Notes: a model not told the origin generated them from the letters alone. Shown: positions 36,620 through 48,672, numbered from the stretch's first letter. The stretch: DNA of 64,000 bases from Qipengyuania aestuarii (GCF_019711535.1 NZ_JAIGNP010000001.1:62001-126000); one strand, 5' to 3'. Numbers and translations are program-made.

Positions 36620-38284
36620 ATGCTGACCCGGCTTTCCATTCGCAACATAGTGCTGATCGAAGCGCTCGATCTCGATTTCGGGCGTGGTCTTGGCGTGCTG
36701 ACCGGCGAAACCGGGGCGGGCAAGTCCATCCTTCTCGACTCGCTGGGGCTCGTGCTGGGGAACCGCGCCGACAGCGGTCTGGTTCGCGCCGGCGAAGCTA
36801 AGGCCAGCGTTTCGGCAAGTTTCGAATTCTCGTCCTTGCCCGAGCAGATCGTCGATGCACTCGACGACGCCGATATCGAGATTGAACCCGGAGAGCCGCT
36901 GATCATTCGGCGCCAACTCAAGGCAGATGGCGGCAGCAAGGCCTTCATCAACGATCAGTCGGTCGGCGTGGCCCTGCTCCGCGAAATCGCGGGCATCCTC
37001 GTCGAACTGCACGGGCAGCATGACGATCGGGGGCTGGTCAATCCGCGTGGTCACCGGGCGCTGCTCGATCGGTTCGCCGGTGCAGGCACCGCGCGGGTGG
37101 AACAGGCCTGGACCAAATGGCGCGAAACCGAGGCCCGGCTTGCGAGCGTGCGCGATGCGCTGGATCAAGCCCGGGAAGATCGTGATCTGCTTCTGTCTCA
37201 CCTGAGCGAGCTCACGGCTCTCGAACCGCAAGCGGGAGAAGAGGCACGGTTGGCCGAAACGCGCGCCGACATGCAAAAAGGTGAGAGGCTTTCCGGGGAT
37301 CTGGAAGAGTTACGGCACCTGTGGGAAGGCTCGGACTCGCCGCTTGCCAGCCTCCGAGTTGCGGCCCGCAAGCTGGACCGGATCGCCGCGGAGCACCCCT
37401 TGCTGGCCGAGGCTCTGGGCGCGTTGGATCGGGCTGTGATCGAAGCCGGGGAAGCCGAAGAAAAGCTGGAAGCGGCTGCGGAAGCGCTCGACCATGATCC
37501 AACCGCACTCGAAGCTGCAGAAACGCGATTATTCGAATTGCGGGCGCTGGCGCGAAAGCACCGCTGCGAGGTCGACGAACTGCCCGAAGCCATGCGCACG
37601 ATGCGCAGCCAGCTAGACTCCATCGAAGGAGGCGAAGCTGAGCTGGATGCGCTGGAGGCCGCAGCTGTCGAGACCGAGGGCAAATATCGCGCGGAAGCCG
37701 AAGCGTTGCACGCAGCGCGCACCGCTGCGGCGCTAAAATTGGATGATGCCGTGGCACGCGAACTGGCGCCGCTCAAGCTCGATGCGGCACGGTTCAAGAC
37801 TGCGGTAACAAAACTGCCGCAGGACCGCTGGGGACCGCATGGGATGGATAGCGTCGAGTTCCTGATCGCGACCAATCCGGGTGCGGATTTTGCGCCTTTG
37901 AACAAGATTGCCAGCGGCGGGGAATTGTCGCGTTTCATCCTTGCCTTGAAGGTTGCCTTGGCGGAGCAGGGCGGGGCGGCCACGGTTATCTTCGACGAGA
38001 TCGACCGCGGCGTGGGCGGCGCGGTCGCCAGCGCGATCGGCGAACGTCTGGCGCGGCTTGCGTCCGATGGTCAGCTGCTTGCGGTCACGCATAGCCCACA
38101 GGTCGCTGCGCGCGGCCGGACGCACTACATGATCGCCAAGAGTTCGGACGGCACTGTCACGCGGACAAGTGTGGCTCTGCTCGACGAAGCGGGTCGCAAG
38201 GAAGAAATCGCTCGAATGCTTTCCGGTGCCGAAGTGACGCCAGAGGCGAGGGCGCAGGCGGACCGCCTGTTAGAGGGTGTGTGA
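36620..38284 (+). CDS. recN: DNA repair protein RecN
   Basis: 554 residues. SMC-like ATPase in double-strand break repair. Walker A GETGAGKSILLDSLGL near the N-terminus, long coiled coils (about 160-360), signature ASGGELSRFILALK, Walker B TVIFDEIDRGVGGAVA and VTHSPQVAARG. Neighbour order bamD-recN-ligA is common in alphaproteobacteria. Confidence 0.97.
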   Translation: MLTRLSIRNIVLIEALDLDFGRGLGVLTGETGAGKSILLDSLGLVLGNRADSGLVRAGEAKASVSASFEFSSLPEQIVDALDDADIEIEPGEPLIIRRQLKADGGSKAFINDQSVGVALLREIAGILVELHGQHDDRGLVNPRGHRALLDRFAGAGTARVEQAWTKWRETEARLASVRDALDQAREDRDLLLSHLSELTALEPQAGEEARLAETRADMQKGERLSGDLEELRHLWEGSDSPLASLRVAARKLDRIAAEHPLLAEALGALDRAVIEAGEAEEKLEAAAEALDHDPTALEAAETRLFELRALARKHRCEVDELPEAMRTMRSQLDSIEGGEAELDALEAAAVETEGKYRAEAEALHAARTAAALKLDDAVARELAPLKLDAARFKTAVTKLPQDRWGPHGMDSVEFLIATNPGADFAPLNKIASGGELSRFILALKVALAEQGGAATVIFDEIDRGVGGAVASAIGERLARLASDGQLLAVTHSPQVAARGRTHYMIAKSSDGTVTRTSVALLDEAGRKEEIARMLSGAEVTPEARAQADRLLEGV

Positions 38285-38378
38285 CACGAATGCTCCGAAC
38301 TCGCGCGGGCCGAGATGATCCGGGATTAGTGGGCATGTGACCCGCGAGGCTATGGCGAATCTCGCAACGTCTGCTTAG

Positions 38379-40445
<2,067 letters not shown>

Positions 40446-40490
40446 TCTCGGGAATTTGGAAACTTACGCCGTGGCCCGTGTTTCAGTGAC

Positions 40491-41627
40491 GTGAACCGTT
40501 CCCCCATACTAATCCTGACCGTCCTCATCGTCGGAGCCTTCCTCGTCCTCGCCACAATAGCGAGCACTCCGGGCGAATCCGCCGAGGATTTTCACAAACG
40601 TGTGACGCTGGCCGAGCAGAAGCCGACGCCGCCTCCGGAACCGGAACTGACCGAGGCGCAGCTGGCGCTTCAGGAGCAGCTGCGGGATCTTGGCGAGAAT
40701 TTCAGCGGCGATGTGGGTATCGCCGTGACCGAGGCGGATACGCTCGCAACTATGTCTTATACGGGAAAGAAACGGTTTCCGCAGCAGAGCGTCAGCAAGC
40801 TATGGGTGTCTCTGACCGCGCTCGACCTTGCCGACAATGGCGGGCTGGAGTTGAGGGAACCCGTGACCTTGCGCGCCGAAGACCTGACGGTTTTCCATCA
40901 GCCCATCCGCAATATCGTGCGCGCCCGTGGCTCTTTCGCGACCGATTATGCCGACCTGATAGACCGGGCGATCACGCAGAGCGACAATACGGCAAACGAC
41001 CGTCTGCTGCGCCGTGTCGGAGGTCCGAGTGCCGTGGAAGGCTTCCTGCGGCGCAATCAGCTTGGCGGGGTCCAGTTCGGCACCGACGAGCGGACAAAGC
41101 AGAGCGCGATCGCTGGTCTCAAATGGAAACAGGCCTATTCAATCGACAATGCGTTTTACGAAGCCCGCGATCTGGTCGACGAGGAAGACCGGCGGCGCGC
41201 ATTCGAGGCTTACCTCGCCGATCCGATCGATGGTGCCAGCCCCGAAGGCATCACCAGGGCGTTGGCGCGGCTTGCGAGGGGTGACTTGCTGTCGGAAAAC
41301 TCGACTGATCTCATCATCTCGACGATGCAACGCACGCGAAGCGGGCCGAGGCGACTGAAAGGCGGAGTGCCGGCCGGATGGACCATTGCGCACAAGACGG
41401 GCACTGGCCAGTTCTTCGACGGAGTTCAGTCGGGCTATAATGACATCGGTATCCTCACTTCGCCGGATGGCACGAATTACGCGCTTGCAGTGATGATCGG
41501 GAGTACCCGGGTCTCCTACGCCGCGCGCATGGAGATGATGCAGGAAGTGACGCGAAGTGTGGCCCGCTATCACAACCAGCGCACGGCTGAGGTCACCGCC
41601 AAGACGGATTCGCAATCCACTTCATGA
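40491..41627 (+). CDS. Class A beta-lactamase-like serine hydrolase, membrane-anchored
   Basis: 378 residues, GTG start. An N-terminal hydrophobic helix (ILILTVLIVGAFLVLATIA) acts as anchor or uncleaved signal. Penicilloyl-serine motifs: S100-x-x-K103 (QQSVSKLW), S164-D-N166 (TQSDNTAND), and HKTGTGQ. Between SDN and KTG there is extra sequence (GLKWKQAYSIDNAFYEA region) and no clear ExxLN omega-loop glutamate, so beta-lactam hydrolysis is uncertain; it could be a peptidase or transpeptidase-like enzyme. Its 3' end overlaps the convergent TIGR02117 gene by 35 nt. Confidence 0.8.
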   Translation: MNRSPILILTVLIVGAFLVLATIASTPGESAEDFHKRVTLAEQKPTPPPEPELTEAQLALQEQLRDLGENFSGDVGIAVTEADTLATMSYTGKKRFPQQSVSKLWVSLTALDLADNGGLELREPVTLRAEDLTVFHQPIRNIVRARGSFATDYADLIDRAITQSDNTANDRLLRRVGGPSAVEGFLRRNQLGGVQFGTDERTKQSAIAGLKWKQAYSIDNAFYEARDLVDEEDRRRAFEAYLADPIDGASPEGITRALARLARGDLLSENSTDLIISTMQRTRSGPRRLKGGVPAGWTIAHKTGTGQFFDGVQSGYNDIGILTSPDGTNYALAVMIGSTRVSYAARMEMMQEVTRSVARYHNQRTAEVTAKTDSQSTS

Positions 41628-42270
41628 CCCCGCCCGGAAAGGGCGTCCAGAGGCCTGTCTTGACGCCTGCCTTTGCCATCATGTCGCTGGTCCACTGATT
41701 GCATGTGTTGCCCAGATGATAGGTCCCCGGCGCATCGTAGAAGACATCGTAGCGGGCATAACCGCGCAGCGGCTTCCCCTCTCCCGGTCTAGGCGCCTGC
41801 CGTTCGATCGCTGCCACCAATTTTGCATACTGCGTACGCGTCAGGCGTAGAGGGCGGTTCGATGAACCGGGAGCCGGTCGTACGTAATGGGCCACGTGAA
41901 GCAGACCATCTCCGCCGACGGCTGCCCCGACTGCGGTCGACAGGCTGAGATCGGCCCATGTTGGCGTGTTGAGAAAAACTTCCCGTTCGCCCCAGCTCAC
42001 GGCCACATGGGTATAGGGCCGTGCGCCATCTTGCAGGTCGCTGGACGGGAAAGTGGTTCGCCAGTCCTTCACGTCAGAAACCAGCGGCATGACGATTTCG
42101 GTATGGATGCCGTTATCGCCCACCATGATTTCGATGCCCTCGGCAGGCTCGGTCCAAGATTGGTTTCTGGGAATGGAACTGCCGATCCAGGCCGCGAAAA
42201 GAAACAGCATGATGGCTGAGATGATCGCCCCTATTGCCCAGGCGCCCGCCCGCAGCAGCTTCGCCTTCAT
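41593..42270 (-). CDS. TIGR02117 / DUF2459 family protein
   Basis: 225 residues from the ATG that forms an ATGA overlap with the prmA stop (a GTG 24 nt upstream is less likely). N-terminal membrane helix (GAWAIGAIISAIMLFLFAAW), then conserved GDNGIHTEIVMP, YTHVAVSWGEREVFLNTPTW and NTCNQWTSDMM. Family of unknown function, sometimes near urease or PHA genes. Last gene of the reverse operon with SDR, MBL and prmA. Confidence 0.85.
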   Translation of the reverse strand: MKAKLLRAGAWAIGAIISAIMLFLFAAWIGSSIPRNQSWTEPAEGIEIMVGDNGIHTEIVMPLVSDVKDWRTTFPSSDLQDGARPYTHVAVSWGEREVFLNTPTWADLSLSTAVGAAVGGDGLLHVAHYVRPAPGSSNRPLRLTRTQYAKLVAAIERQAPRPGEGKPLRGYARYDVFYDAPGTYHLGNTCNQWTSDMMAKAGVKTGLWTPFPGGVMKWIANPSWR

Positions 42271-43169
42271 TCGATCCGGCTTTTGCGAAGCCACAGGATT
42301 GCCCAGTCCCCGTTCGTCACCCTTCGCGCGAGCCGGAAGCCTTGCGCTCTATATGCGGCGCGTACCTCGGCCTCCTGCGTGGCGAGGAGACCGGCCAGCA
42401 ACAGGCTGCCTCCGGGCGTGGTGACACTTGCGAAATCAGGTGCGAGTTCGACCAGCGGACCCGCGAGAATATTGGCGATCAGCAAATCGTAGGGCGCCCG
42501 CGCTTGGATCAACTGATCGTGCGTCCCCGGAGCGATCACCATGGTCAGTTCGCCGGGGCCGGGCCCCATCGCGATGCCGTTCGTAGCGCAATTGTCCACG
42601 ACCACGCCGGCGCAGACCGCGTCGATATCCGAAGCAGTTACCCGGGCACGAGGCCACAAGTGCATGGCAGCGAAGGCAAGCAGGCCGGTTCCAGTGCCGA
42701 TGTCTGCATGATTTCGAACCACCAAGCCCTCGCTCTTCATGAGGTCGAGCGTGGCAAGACACGCGGCGGTCGTCTTGTGCTGTCCCGTCCCGAATGCCTG
42801 GCTGGCAGGAATGATGAAATCGACCAGATTGTCATCGGCGGGATATTCCGGCGTGTGAACATGGAAGCGGCCTGCGCGGATGGGTTCCACGCCTTGCTGG
42901 CTAAGAGTTACCCAATCCTGCTCGGCAAGCTTTTCCGCAGCCAGTTCAGGGGCGCCCTCAGCGAACAGCGCTTCGACGGCTCTCTTTTCGGAAGCGGTCG
43001 GCTTGTGATCGAGCCACACCTCCAAAATCCAGTCGTCAGGTCTGTCCTCGGCTATCTCTCGGCCTGAGACGACCAATTCCTCCGGGAAACCCAAAGCCTC
43101 GTCGTGTGCCAGCAGCGCTTCCTGAACGATTTTCTTTCCAGCTTCGCCGGATAGCTTCCACGAGCTCAT
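42267..43169 (-). CDS. prmA: Ribosomal protein L11 methyltransferase
   Basis: 300 residues. SAM-dependent trimethylation of L11. N-terminal substrate-recruiting domain, then FIIPASQAFGTGQHKTTAACL, motif I DIGTGTGLLAFAAMHL, ASDIDAVCAGV and LIANILAGPLVELAPD. ATGA overlaps on both sides (MBL upstream, TIGR02117 downstream) show tight coupling. Confidence 0.95.
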   Translation of the reverse strand: MSSWKLSGEAGKKIVQEALLAHDEALGFPEELVVSGREIAEDRPDDWILEVWLDHKPTASEKRAVEALFAEGAPELAAEKLAEQDWVTLSQQGVEPIRAGRFHVHTPEYPADDNLVDFIIPASQAFGTGQHKTTAACLATLDLMKSEGLVVRNHADIGTGTGLLAFAAMHLWPRARVTASDIDAVCAGVVVDNCATNGIAMGPGPGELTMVIAPGTHDQLIQARAPYDLLIANILAGPLVELAPDFASVTTPGGSLLLAGLLATQEAEVRAAYRAQGFRLARRVTNGDWAILWLRKSRIE

Positions 43170-44122
43170 TCATCAGCCTCCTTAGCCAGACGGGCATCGA
43201 GTTTTGCGGACAAGGAGGCAGCGTAAGTCTCGCACTGACCCGGCGCGCCGAATGTTCCACTCCGGAGGTTTTTCAGCAACTGGCTCGCCGAGGGGTGCGG
43301 GGTGACGATGAAATCGCAGGGCAGCAGCCGCACTTTTTCGATGCTGTCGCGAAAGGCGGCAAGATAGGCGGGGTGGTCGCTCAAGCGATAGTCGTCGGAG
43401 GAAACCGCCGAGAGGCTGTCGACATAGGCCATTCTGCTACAGGCACGTGGTTCGGAGGCTAGGCTGCAAGAGTTCCACGTCCAGCTCATTGCGCCGGGGG
43501 TGTGGCCCGGAGTGGCGTGAGCGGTGAATTCTAGCTCACCCAGCCTGAGAACTTCGCCATCGGAGAGGATTTGTCCCACCTCTACCGGCGTCATGGCCGG
43601 GTGATCCATTTCGGCCTGTGGATCATCAGCTGCCGCCAGCCCGCTTTGCAGGACGGCTTCGGCCTGCGGTGAAGCGACGATTTGCGCACCTGTTGCTTCG
43701 GCCAGAGCGGCATGCGCGCCGACGTGATCGAAATGTTCGTGGCTCATCAGGATAAAGCGGACATCGCGTGGATGGAAGCCAAGCCGGCGGATGTTGGCGA
43801 GAACCAGCGGTGCAGCTTCGGGCACGCCGGAGTCGATCAGGACATGCCCGTCATCGCTGGTGACCAGCACCGCCGAAATGCCGCAGGTGCCGACGTAAAA
43901 GCTGTTGCCGATCAGCTGGAACGGCGGGGAAGGCTTGGCCCAATCGTCCCACGCTTCGCATGTGTCGAGAAAGGCCAGGCGCTGCTGCTTCAGATCAACC
44001 GGATCTAGAGCGGGTTCCCGACTGATCGCTGTGTTCATGTCTTCTTTTTCAGCGAGCACAGCGCCCATGCAACCAGCCAAGCTGATGCTGAGTGCGAGGG
44101 AAATGAGATACTTAGCGGACAT
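43166..44122 (-). CDS. bla: Subclass B3-like metallo-beta-lactamase, lipoprotein
   Basis: 318 residues from the ATG giving MSAKYLISLALSIS; lipobox LAGC with Cys18. Zinc ligands of subclass B3 are visible: H128-E-H-F-D-H133, the His of TPGHTPGAMSW, and the His of VTPHPSASQL. LIDSGVPEAAPLVLANI and SSDDYRLSDHPAY also fit. B3 enzymes have been reported from Erythrobacter. Periplasmic, membrane-tethered if the lipobox is used. Sits in an operon with SDR and prmA, not with resistance genes, so probably chromosomal and native. Activity on beta-lactams is inference. Confidence 0.88.
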   Translation of the reverse strand: MSAKYLISLALSISLAGCMGAVLAEKEDMNTAISREPALDPVDLKQQRLAFLDTCEAWDDWAKPSPPFQLIGNSFYVGTCGISAVLVTSDDGHVLIDSGVPEAAPLVLANIRRLGFHPRDVRFILMSHEHFDHVGAHAALAEATGAQIVASPQAEAVLQSGLAAADDPQAEMDHPAMTPVEVGQILSDGEVLRLGELEFTAHATPGHTPGAMSWTWNSCSLASEPRACSRMAYVDSLSAVSSDDYRLSDHPAYLAAFRDSIEKVRLLPCDFIVTPHPSASQLLKNLRSGTFGAPGQCETYAASLSAKLDARLAKEADE

Positions 44123-44822
44123 AGCTCGCCCCGTTAGCATCCAGCGTCGCACCCGTCATGCTCGCTGGCGCGTCGAGTGCGCAGAATTCGATCAGCCGCG
44201 CGATTTCTTCAGGTTCGGCCACGCGGCCAAGCGGAATGTCCGCCAGCAGGCCGGGCCCGCCACGGCTTTCCAGATAATCCCCAGCCATAGCCGTGTCGGT
44301 AAAGCCCGGAGTGATCGCGAAGCTCAGAATACCCTCGCAGGCATAGGCCCGCGCGATGCTTTTATGCATCGCCAGCATACCGCCTTTGCTGGCCGCATAT
44401 TGCCAGTGCGCGGGCGAATCGCCGCGGTGTCCTGCGCGACTCGCCACATGGACGATGCGGCCAGTGCAGCCACGTTCCTGCCAATGGCGGACGGCAAAAC
44501 GGCTCAGCTGAGCGGCTGCGGTGAGATTGATCCGCATCGTATCCTCCCATGCATCGAGCCATTCGATATCCGATCGCTCGATCGGATTGGGATCGAACAG
44601 GCCGGCATTGTTCACCAGCACGTCGATCTTGCCGCCAGACCGGGCGAGGGCGGCGTGCCATAATTCGTGCGGCGCATTGGGTTCGCAGAAATTCGAAGGA
44701 ACCGTATCTTCGCGGTCGGTGCGGGTGGCTTGGCCGATGACCTTGGCGCCGCGCGCTTCGAGTGCCGATTTGGCTGCTGCGCCGATTCCGCGGGAAGAGC
44801 CGGTAAGAAGGATGCTTGTCAT
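44112..44822 (-). CDS. Short-chain dehydrogenase/reductase
   Basis: 236 residues from the ATG at MTSILLTGSSRGIG; longer in-frame starts overlap the sdh promoter region. Rossmann motif TGSSRGIGAAAKSAL, NNAGLF, Ser in VHVASRAGHR, YxxxK in WQYAASKGG. The substrate cannot be told. First gene of the reverse operon ending in TIGR02117; overlaps the MBL start by 11 nt. Divergent from sdhC with 110 nt between starts. Confidence 0.9.
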   Translation of the reverse strand: MTSILLTGSSRGIGAAAKSALEARGAKVIGQATRTDREDTVPSNFCEPNAPHELWHAALARSGGKIDVLVNNAGLFDPNPIERSDIEWLDAWEDTMRINLTAAAQLSRFAVRHWQERGCTGRIVHVASRAGHRGDSPAHWQYAASKGGMLAMHKSIARAYACEGILSFAITPGFTDTAMAGDYLESRGGPGLLADIPLGRVAEPEEIARLIEFCALDAPASMTGATLDANGASYVR

Positions 44823-44932
44823 GCAACCCGCTATTCGGAATTTTGCAGCAGATGTCGAGGCCGTGTGCCTTGCGTGGGCCGTCATCTTCGCTAAGGAGGC
44901 CCCACTGAATTCACGTAACGGACAAGGCATCT

Positions 44933-45313
44933 ATGGCAAACCGCCCGCTTTCACCGCATCTGCAAATCTGGAAATGGGGTCCGCACATGCTGGTCTCGAT
45001 CCTCCACCGCGTGACGGGGGACGGATTGGCACTGGTTGGCCTCACCGTGCTGCTGTGGTGGCTGGGTGCGATGGCGGGCGGGCCGGAAAGCTACGCCACC
45101 TTTGCAGACATCATGGGCTCGCCGATCGGAATCATCGTGCTGGTCGGCCTGAGCTGGGCGTTCTTCACCCACATGATGAGCGGCCTGCGCCATTTCGTCC
45201 TCGACATCGGCGCCGGTTACGAACTCGATACGAACAAGACCTGGTCGATCCTGTCGCCGGTTCTCGGTATTCTCCTCACCGTCGCCTTCTGGGCGGTGAT
45301 CCTTCTCAAGTGA
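44933..45313 (+). CDS. sdhC: Succinate dehydrogenase cytochrome b556 subunit
   Basis: 126 residues. Membrane anchor of complex II; three membrane helices. RPLSPHLQIWKWGPHMLVSILHRVTG contains the conserved SdhC start and SxxHR; heme His in HMMSGLRHFVLDIG. Heads the sdhC-sdhD-sdhA operon. Confidence 0.95.
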   Translation: MANRPLSPHLQIWKWGPHMLVSILHRVTGDGLALVGLTVLLWWLGAMAGGPESYATFADIMGSPIGIIVLVGLSWAFFTHMMSGLRHFVLDIGAGYELDTNKTWSILSPVLGILLTVAFWAVILLK

Positions 45314-45321
45314 GCCAAATC

Positions 45322-45708
45322 ATGAGTGACGGAACTCCCATCGGACGCGTGCGCGGGCTGGGCCCGGCGCATGAAGGCGCGCATCACTGGCTGGTGCAGC
45401 GTTTCACCGCCATCGGCAATCTCGTGCTGATGCTGTTTCTTGCGATCAGCCTCGCGCTGCTCCCGGCCTATGATTATGCAGCGGTGACGGGATGGGCATC
45501 GCAGACGCTCCCGGCGACTGCGCTCGCGCTCCTGATCGTCAGCGTTTTCTGGCACGCGCGCCTCGGCCTGCAGGTGCTGGTCGAAGATTATGTCCACGAC
45601 GCCGGCTCCAAATTCGCCGCAATCACCCTTCTCAACCTTGCAACTATCGGCGGCGGCGCTTTCGGCCTCATCTCGATCGCCCGCATCGCCCTCGGAGGAG
45701 CCGTCTGA
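45322..45708 (+). CDS. sdhD: Succinate dehydrogenase membrane anchor subunit
   Basis: 128 residues. Second hydrophobic anchor. [20 protein letters not shown] and [18 protein letters not shown] are typical of alphaproteobacterial SdhD, including the heme/quinone His. Ends in TGATG overlap with sdhA. Confidence 0.95.
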   Translation: MSDGTPIGRVRGLGPAHEGAHHWLVQRFTAIGNLVLMLFLAISLALLPAYDYAAVTGWASQTLPATALALLIVSVFWHARLGLQVLVEDYVHDAGSKFAAITLLNLATIGGGAFGLISIARIALGGAV

Positions 45709-47549
45709 TGGCCCGTACCGACACATTCGAAATCGGCGGTCGCAGCTACCCGATCATTGACCATGTCTATGACGCAGTGGTCGTGGGCGCCGGCGGTTCT
45801 GGTTTGCGCGCCACCATGGGCAGCGCCGAAGCCGGTCTGAAAACGGCCTGCATCACCAAGGTCTTCCCCACCCGCTCGCACACCGTTGCTGCTCAGGGCG
45901 GTATCGCCGCCAGCCTCGGCAACAACACGCCAGACCACTGGTCGTGGCATATGTACGACACCGTCAAGGGTTCCGACTGGCTCGGCGACCAGGACGCGAT
46001 CGAATATATGGTCCGCGAAGCGCCGCAGGCGGTTTACGAGCTGGAGCATGCCGGGGTGCCCTTCAGCCGTAACGACGACGGCACGATCTACCAGCGTCCG
46101 TTCGGCGGCCACATGCAGAATATGGGCGAAGGCCCGCCGGTGCAGCGCACCTGCGCAGCGGCCGACCGCACCGGCCACGCCATGCTCCACGCGCTCTACC
46201 AGCAGAGCCTGAAGTATGACGCGGACTTCTTCATCGAATATTTCGCGCTCGATCTGATCATGGAAGATGGCCCTGACGGCAAGGTTTGCCGCGGCGTGAT
46301 TGCCATGTGTCTCGATGACGGGACGATCCATCGCTTCCGCAGTCAGGCTGTGGTCCTCGCGACCGGCGGTTATGGCCGCTGCTACTTCACGGCTACTTCG
46401 GCCCATACCTGCACTGGTGACGGCGGCGGCATGGTTCTGCGCGCAGGCCTCCCGCTTCAGGACATGGAATTCGTTCAGTTCCACCCGACCGGCATTTACG
46501 GAGCAGGCGTGCTGATCACAGAAGGTGCGCGCGGCGAGGGTGGTTATCTGACCAACTCCGAAGGTGAGCGCTTCATGGAGCGTTATGCACCCTCGGCCAA
46601 GGACCTTGCATCGCGCGATGTCGTGTCGCGCTCGATGGCACTCGAAATGCGCGAAGGCCGCGGTGTCGGCCCGGATGGCGACCACATTTTCCTGCACCTC
46701 GATCACATCGATCCGAAGGTGCTGGGTGAACGCCTGCCGGGTATCACCGAAAGCGGCAAGATCTTTGCCGGTGTAGACCTCACCAAGCAGCCCCTGCCGG
46801 TTACGCCGACCGTGCATTACAACATGGGCGGCATCCCGACCAACTTCCACGGCGAAGTGCTGGCGGGTGATCCGGGCGATCCGGAGAAGATCGTACCCGG
46901 TCTGTTTGCTGCCGGCGAAGCGGGCTGCGTCTCGGTCCACGGTGCGAACCGTCTCGGCTCCAACTCGCTGATCGATTTGGTGGTGTTTGGCCGCGCTATC
47001 GGACACCGACTGCGCGATACGGTGAAGCCCGGCGCGAGCCAGGCGGAACTGCCGTCGAGCAGCGCGGACATGGCGCTTGGCCGTCTCGATCACTTCCGTC
47101 ACGCAGACGGCGGATCGCCAACTGCGGAAGTACGCGCGGAAATGCAGAAGGGTATGCAGAAGCACGCCGCAGTTTTCCGCGACAGCAAGCTGCTGGCCGA
47201 AGGCGTCGACGTGTTGAAGAACGTGAATAAGCGGATGGAAGACATCAAGGTCTTCGACCGCTCCCTGATCTGGAACAGCGATCTCGTCGAAACGCTCGAG
47301 CTCGACAATCTGATCGCGCAGGCCAATGTCACCATGGCTTCCGCCGAAAATCGCAAGGAAAGTCGCGGTGCGCACGCGCATGAGGATTTCCCGGATCGGA
47401 ACGATGCGGAGTGGATGAAGCACACCATCGCCTGGTTCGAAGGCTGGGGCGGCAGCGGCGGCGGCGTGAAGATCGATTACCGCCCGGTCCACGAATACAC
47501 GCTCACCGACGACGTGAAATATATCGAGCCGAAGAAGCGGGTGTACTAA
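45708..47549 (+). CDS. sdhA: Succinate dehydrogenase flavoprotein subunit
   Basis: 613 residues. FAD site [19 protein letters not shown], covalent-flavin His in [11 protein letters not shown], substrate site HPTGIYGAG and [28 protein letters not shown], active Arg in [10 protein letters not shown]. Complete. The iron-sulfur subunit gene sdhB does not follow; a saccharopine-dehydrogenase-like gene starts two bases after the stop. Confidence 0.98.
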   Translation: MARTDTFEIGGRSYPIIDHVYDAVVVGAGGSGLRATMGSAEAGLKTACITKVFPTRSHTVAAQGGIAASLGNNTPDHWSWHMYDTVKGSDWLGDQDAIEYMVREAPQAVYELEHAGVPFSRNDDGTIYQRPFGGHMQNMGEGPPVQRTCAAADRTGHAMLHALYQQSLKYDADFFIEYFALDLIMEDGPDGKVCRGVIAMCLDDGTIHRFRSQAVVLATGGYGRCYFTATSAHTCTGDGGGMVLRAGLPLQDMEFVQFHPTGIYGAGVLITEGARGEGGYLTNSEGERFMERYAPSAKDLASRDVVSRSMALEMREGRGVGPDGDHIFLHLDHIDPKVLGERLPGITESGKIFAGVDLTKQPLPVTPTVHYNMGGIPTNFHGEVLAGDPGDPEKIVPGLFAAGEAGCVSVHGANRLGSNSLIDLVVFGRAIGHRLRDTVKPGASQAELPSSSADMALGRLDHFRHADGGSPTAEVRAEMQKGMQKHAAVFRDSKLLAEGVDVLKNVNKRMEDIKVFDRSLIWNSDLVETLELDNLIAQANVTMASAENRKESRGAHAHEDFPDRNDAEWMKHTIAWFEGWGGSGGGVKIDYRPVHEYTLTDDVKYIEPKKRVY

Positions 47550-47550
47550 G

Positions 47551-48672
47551 GTGGCGCGCGCGCCGGGTCGGCCCCTGCGCGTCGCTGTCATCGGAGGTTA
47601 CGGCAATTTCGGCGGCTATGTCGCGCGCGCCCTGGCAAGCGATCCGCAGATCGAACTGGTGATCTGCGGGCGCGATGGGGCCAAGGCCCGCCGCTTTGCC
47701 GCAATGCTGGGTGCCGCCAATCCAGCTACCGGCGAGACGGTCGATATTACATCTCCGCCGGAGGAGATGCTGCGCGGCATCGACCCAGACCTCGTGATAA
47801 ACATGGTTGGCCCTTACAATGGGCAGGGTTACGGCGTCGCACGCGCGGCCATCTCGGCCGGAGCGCATTACTGTGACATCGCGGATGCGCGCGACTTCGT
47901 TTGCGGCATTACGGAGCTCGAAGTTGACGCCAAGGCGCGCGGCGTGGTGGTGCTGGCAGGCGCAAGCTCCGTGCCCGCGCTGACCGCAGCCTATTGCGAT
48001 GCGGCGCTCGGCGAAATGGCAGAATTACGCTGCGTCGAATATGGCATCAGCGGAGCCGAGCAGGCCAATCGCGGGGCTGGGACGGTGGCGGCGGTGCTGT
48101 CCTACGTCGGCGAGCACTTCACACGCTTGCGTCAGGGGAGGATGCAGCGCGAGACAGGGTGGCGGGGGCTGGAATCCGTGACCTATCCTGAATTGGGCAC
48201 ACGCTGGTTCTCCGCCGGTAACGTTCCCGATCTGGAGATTTTCCCTCAGCGTTACCGTGGCCTTACCGACCATCGCTTTCTTGCAGGCCACGAAGTTGCG
48301 CCGCTCCACTTCGGTTTGTGGATTGCGGGATTGCTGCGGCGATGGCGGCTGCTACCCAATCTGGCGCGCTTCGCGCCGCTGCTTGTCCAGCTGTCTCGCC
48401 CCTTCAATGACTTGAGCAAGGGGCGCAGCGGGTTTTATATGGTTATCGAAGGCGTGGATCCTGCCGGGCAGTCCGTCAGCCGGCGGCACTGGATCATCGC
48501 GCGCAGTGGTGACGGCCCGAATATACCAGTTATCCCGGTCATCCTCATCGCCAGGAAACTCGCGCGCGGTGTACAGCTGGCGCCAGGTGCGAGGCCGTGC
48601 CTGGATGTCATAACGCTCGACGAATACCGGAATGCCTTTGCCGAGCTCGACGTAAGCTGGATAGACGAGTGA
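47551..48672 (+). CDS. Saccharopine dehydrogenase-like NAD(P)-binding protein
   Basis: 373 residues, GTG start. N-terminal Rossmann domain (LRVAVIGGYGNFGGYVARAL, GAHYCDIADARDFV, LAGASSVPALTAAY) of the saccharopine dehydrogenase NADP-binding family, whose members often act on lipids or are uncharacterised. The C-terminal part (FAPLLVQLSRPFNDLSKGR; SRRHWIIARSGDGPNIPV) is less familiar. Two bases after sdhA; overlaps the DCC gene by GTGA. Substrate unknown. Confidence 0.8.
   Translation: MARAPGRPLRVAVIGGYGNFGGYVARALASDPQIELVICGRDGAKARRFAAMLGAANPATGETVDITSPPEEMLRGIDPDLVINMVGPYNGQGYGVARAAISAGAHYCDIADARDFVCGITELEVDAKARGVVVLAGASSVPALTAAYCDAALGEMAELRCVEYGISGAEQANRGAGTVAAVLSYVGEHFTRLRQGRMQRETGWRGLESVTYPELGTRWFSAGNVPDLEIFPQRYRGLTDHRFLAGHEVAPLHFGLWIAGLLRRWRLLPNLARFAPLLVQLSRPFNDLSKGRSGFYMVIEGVDPAGQSVSRRHWIIARSGDGPNIPVIPVILIARKLARGVQLAPGARPCLDVITLDEYRNAFAELDVSWIDE

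Noticed and set aside
44521..45708. sdhD extended upstream through sdhC and the SDR region
   Set aside because: In-frame read-through only; sdhD has a normal start at 45322.
45588..47591. 667-residue reverse frame across sdhA
   Set aside because: Same effect of codon bias; sdhA is unambiguous.
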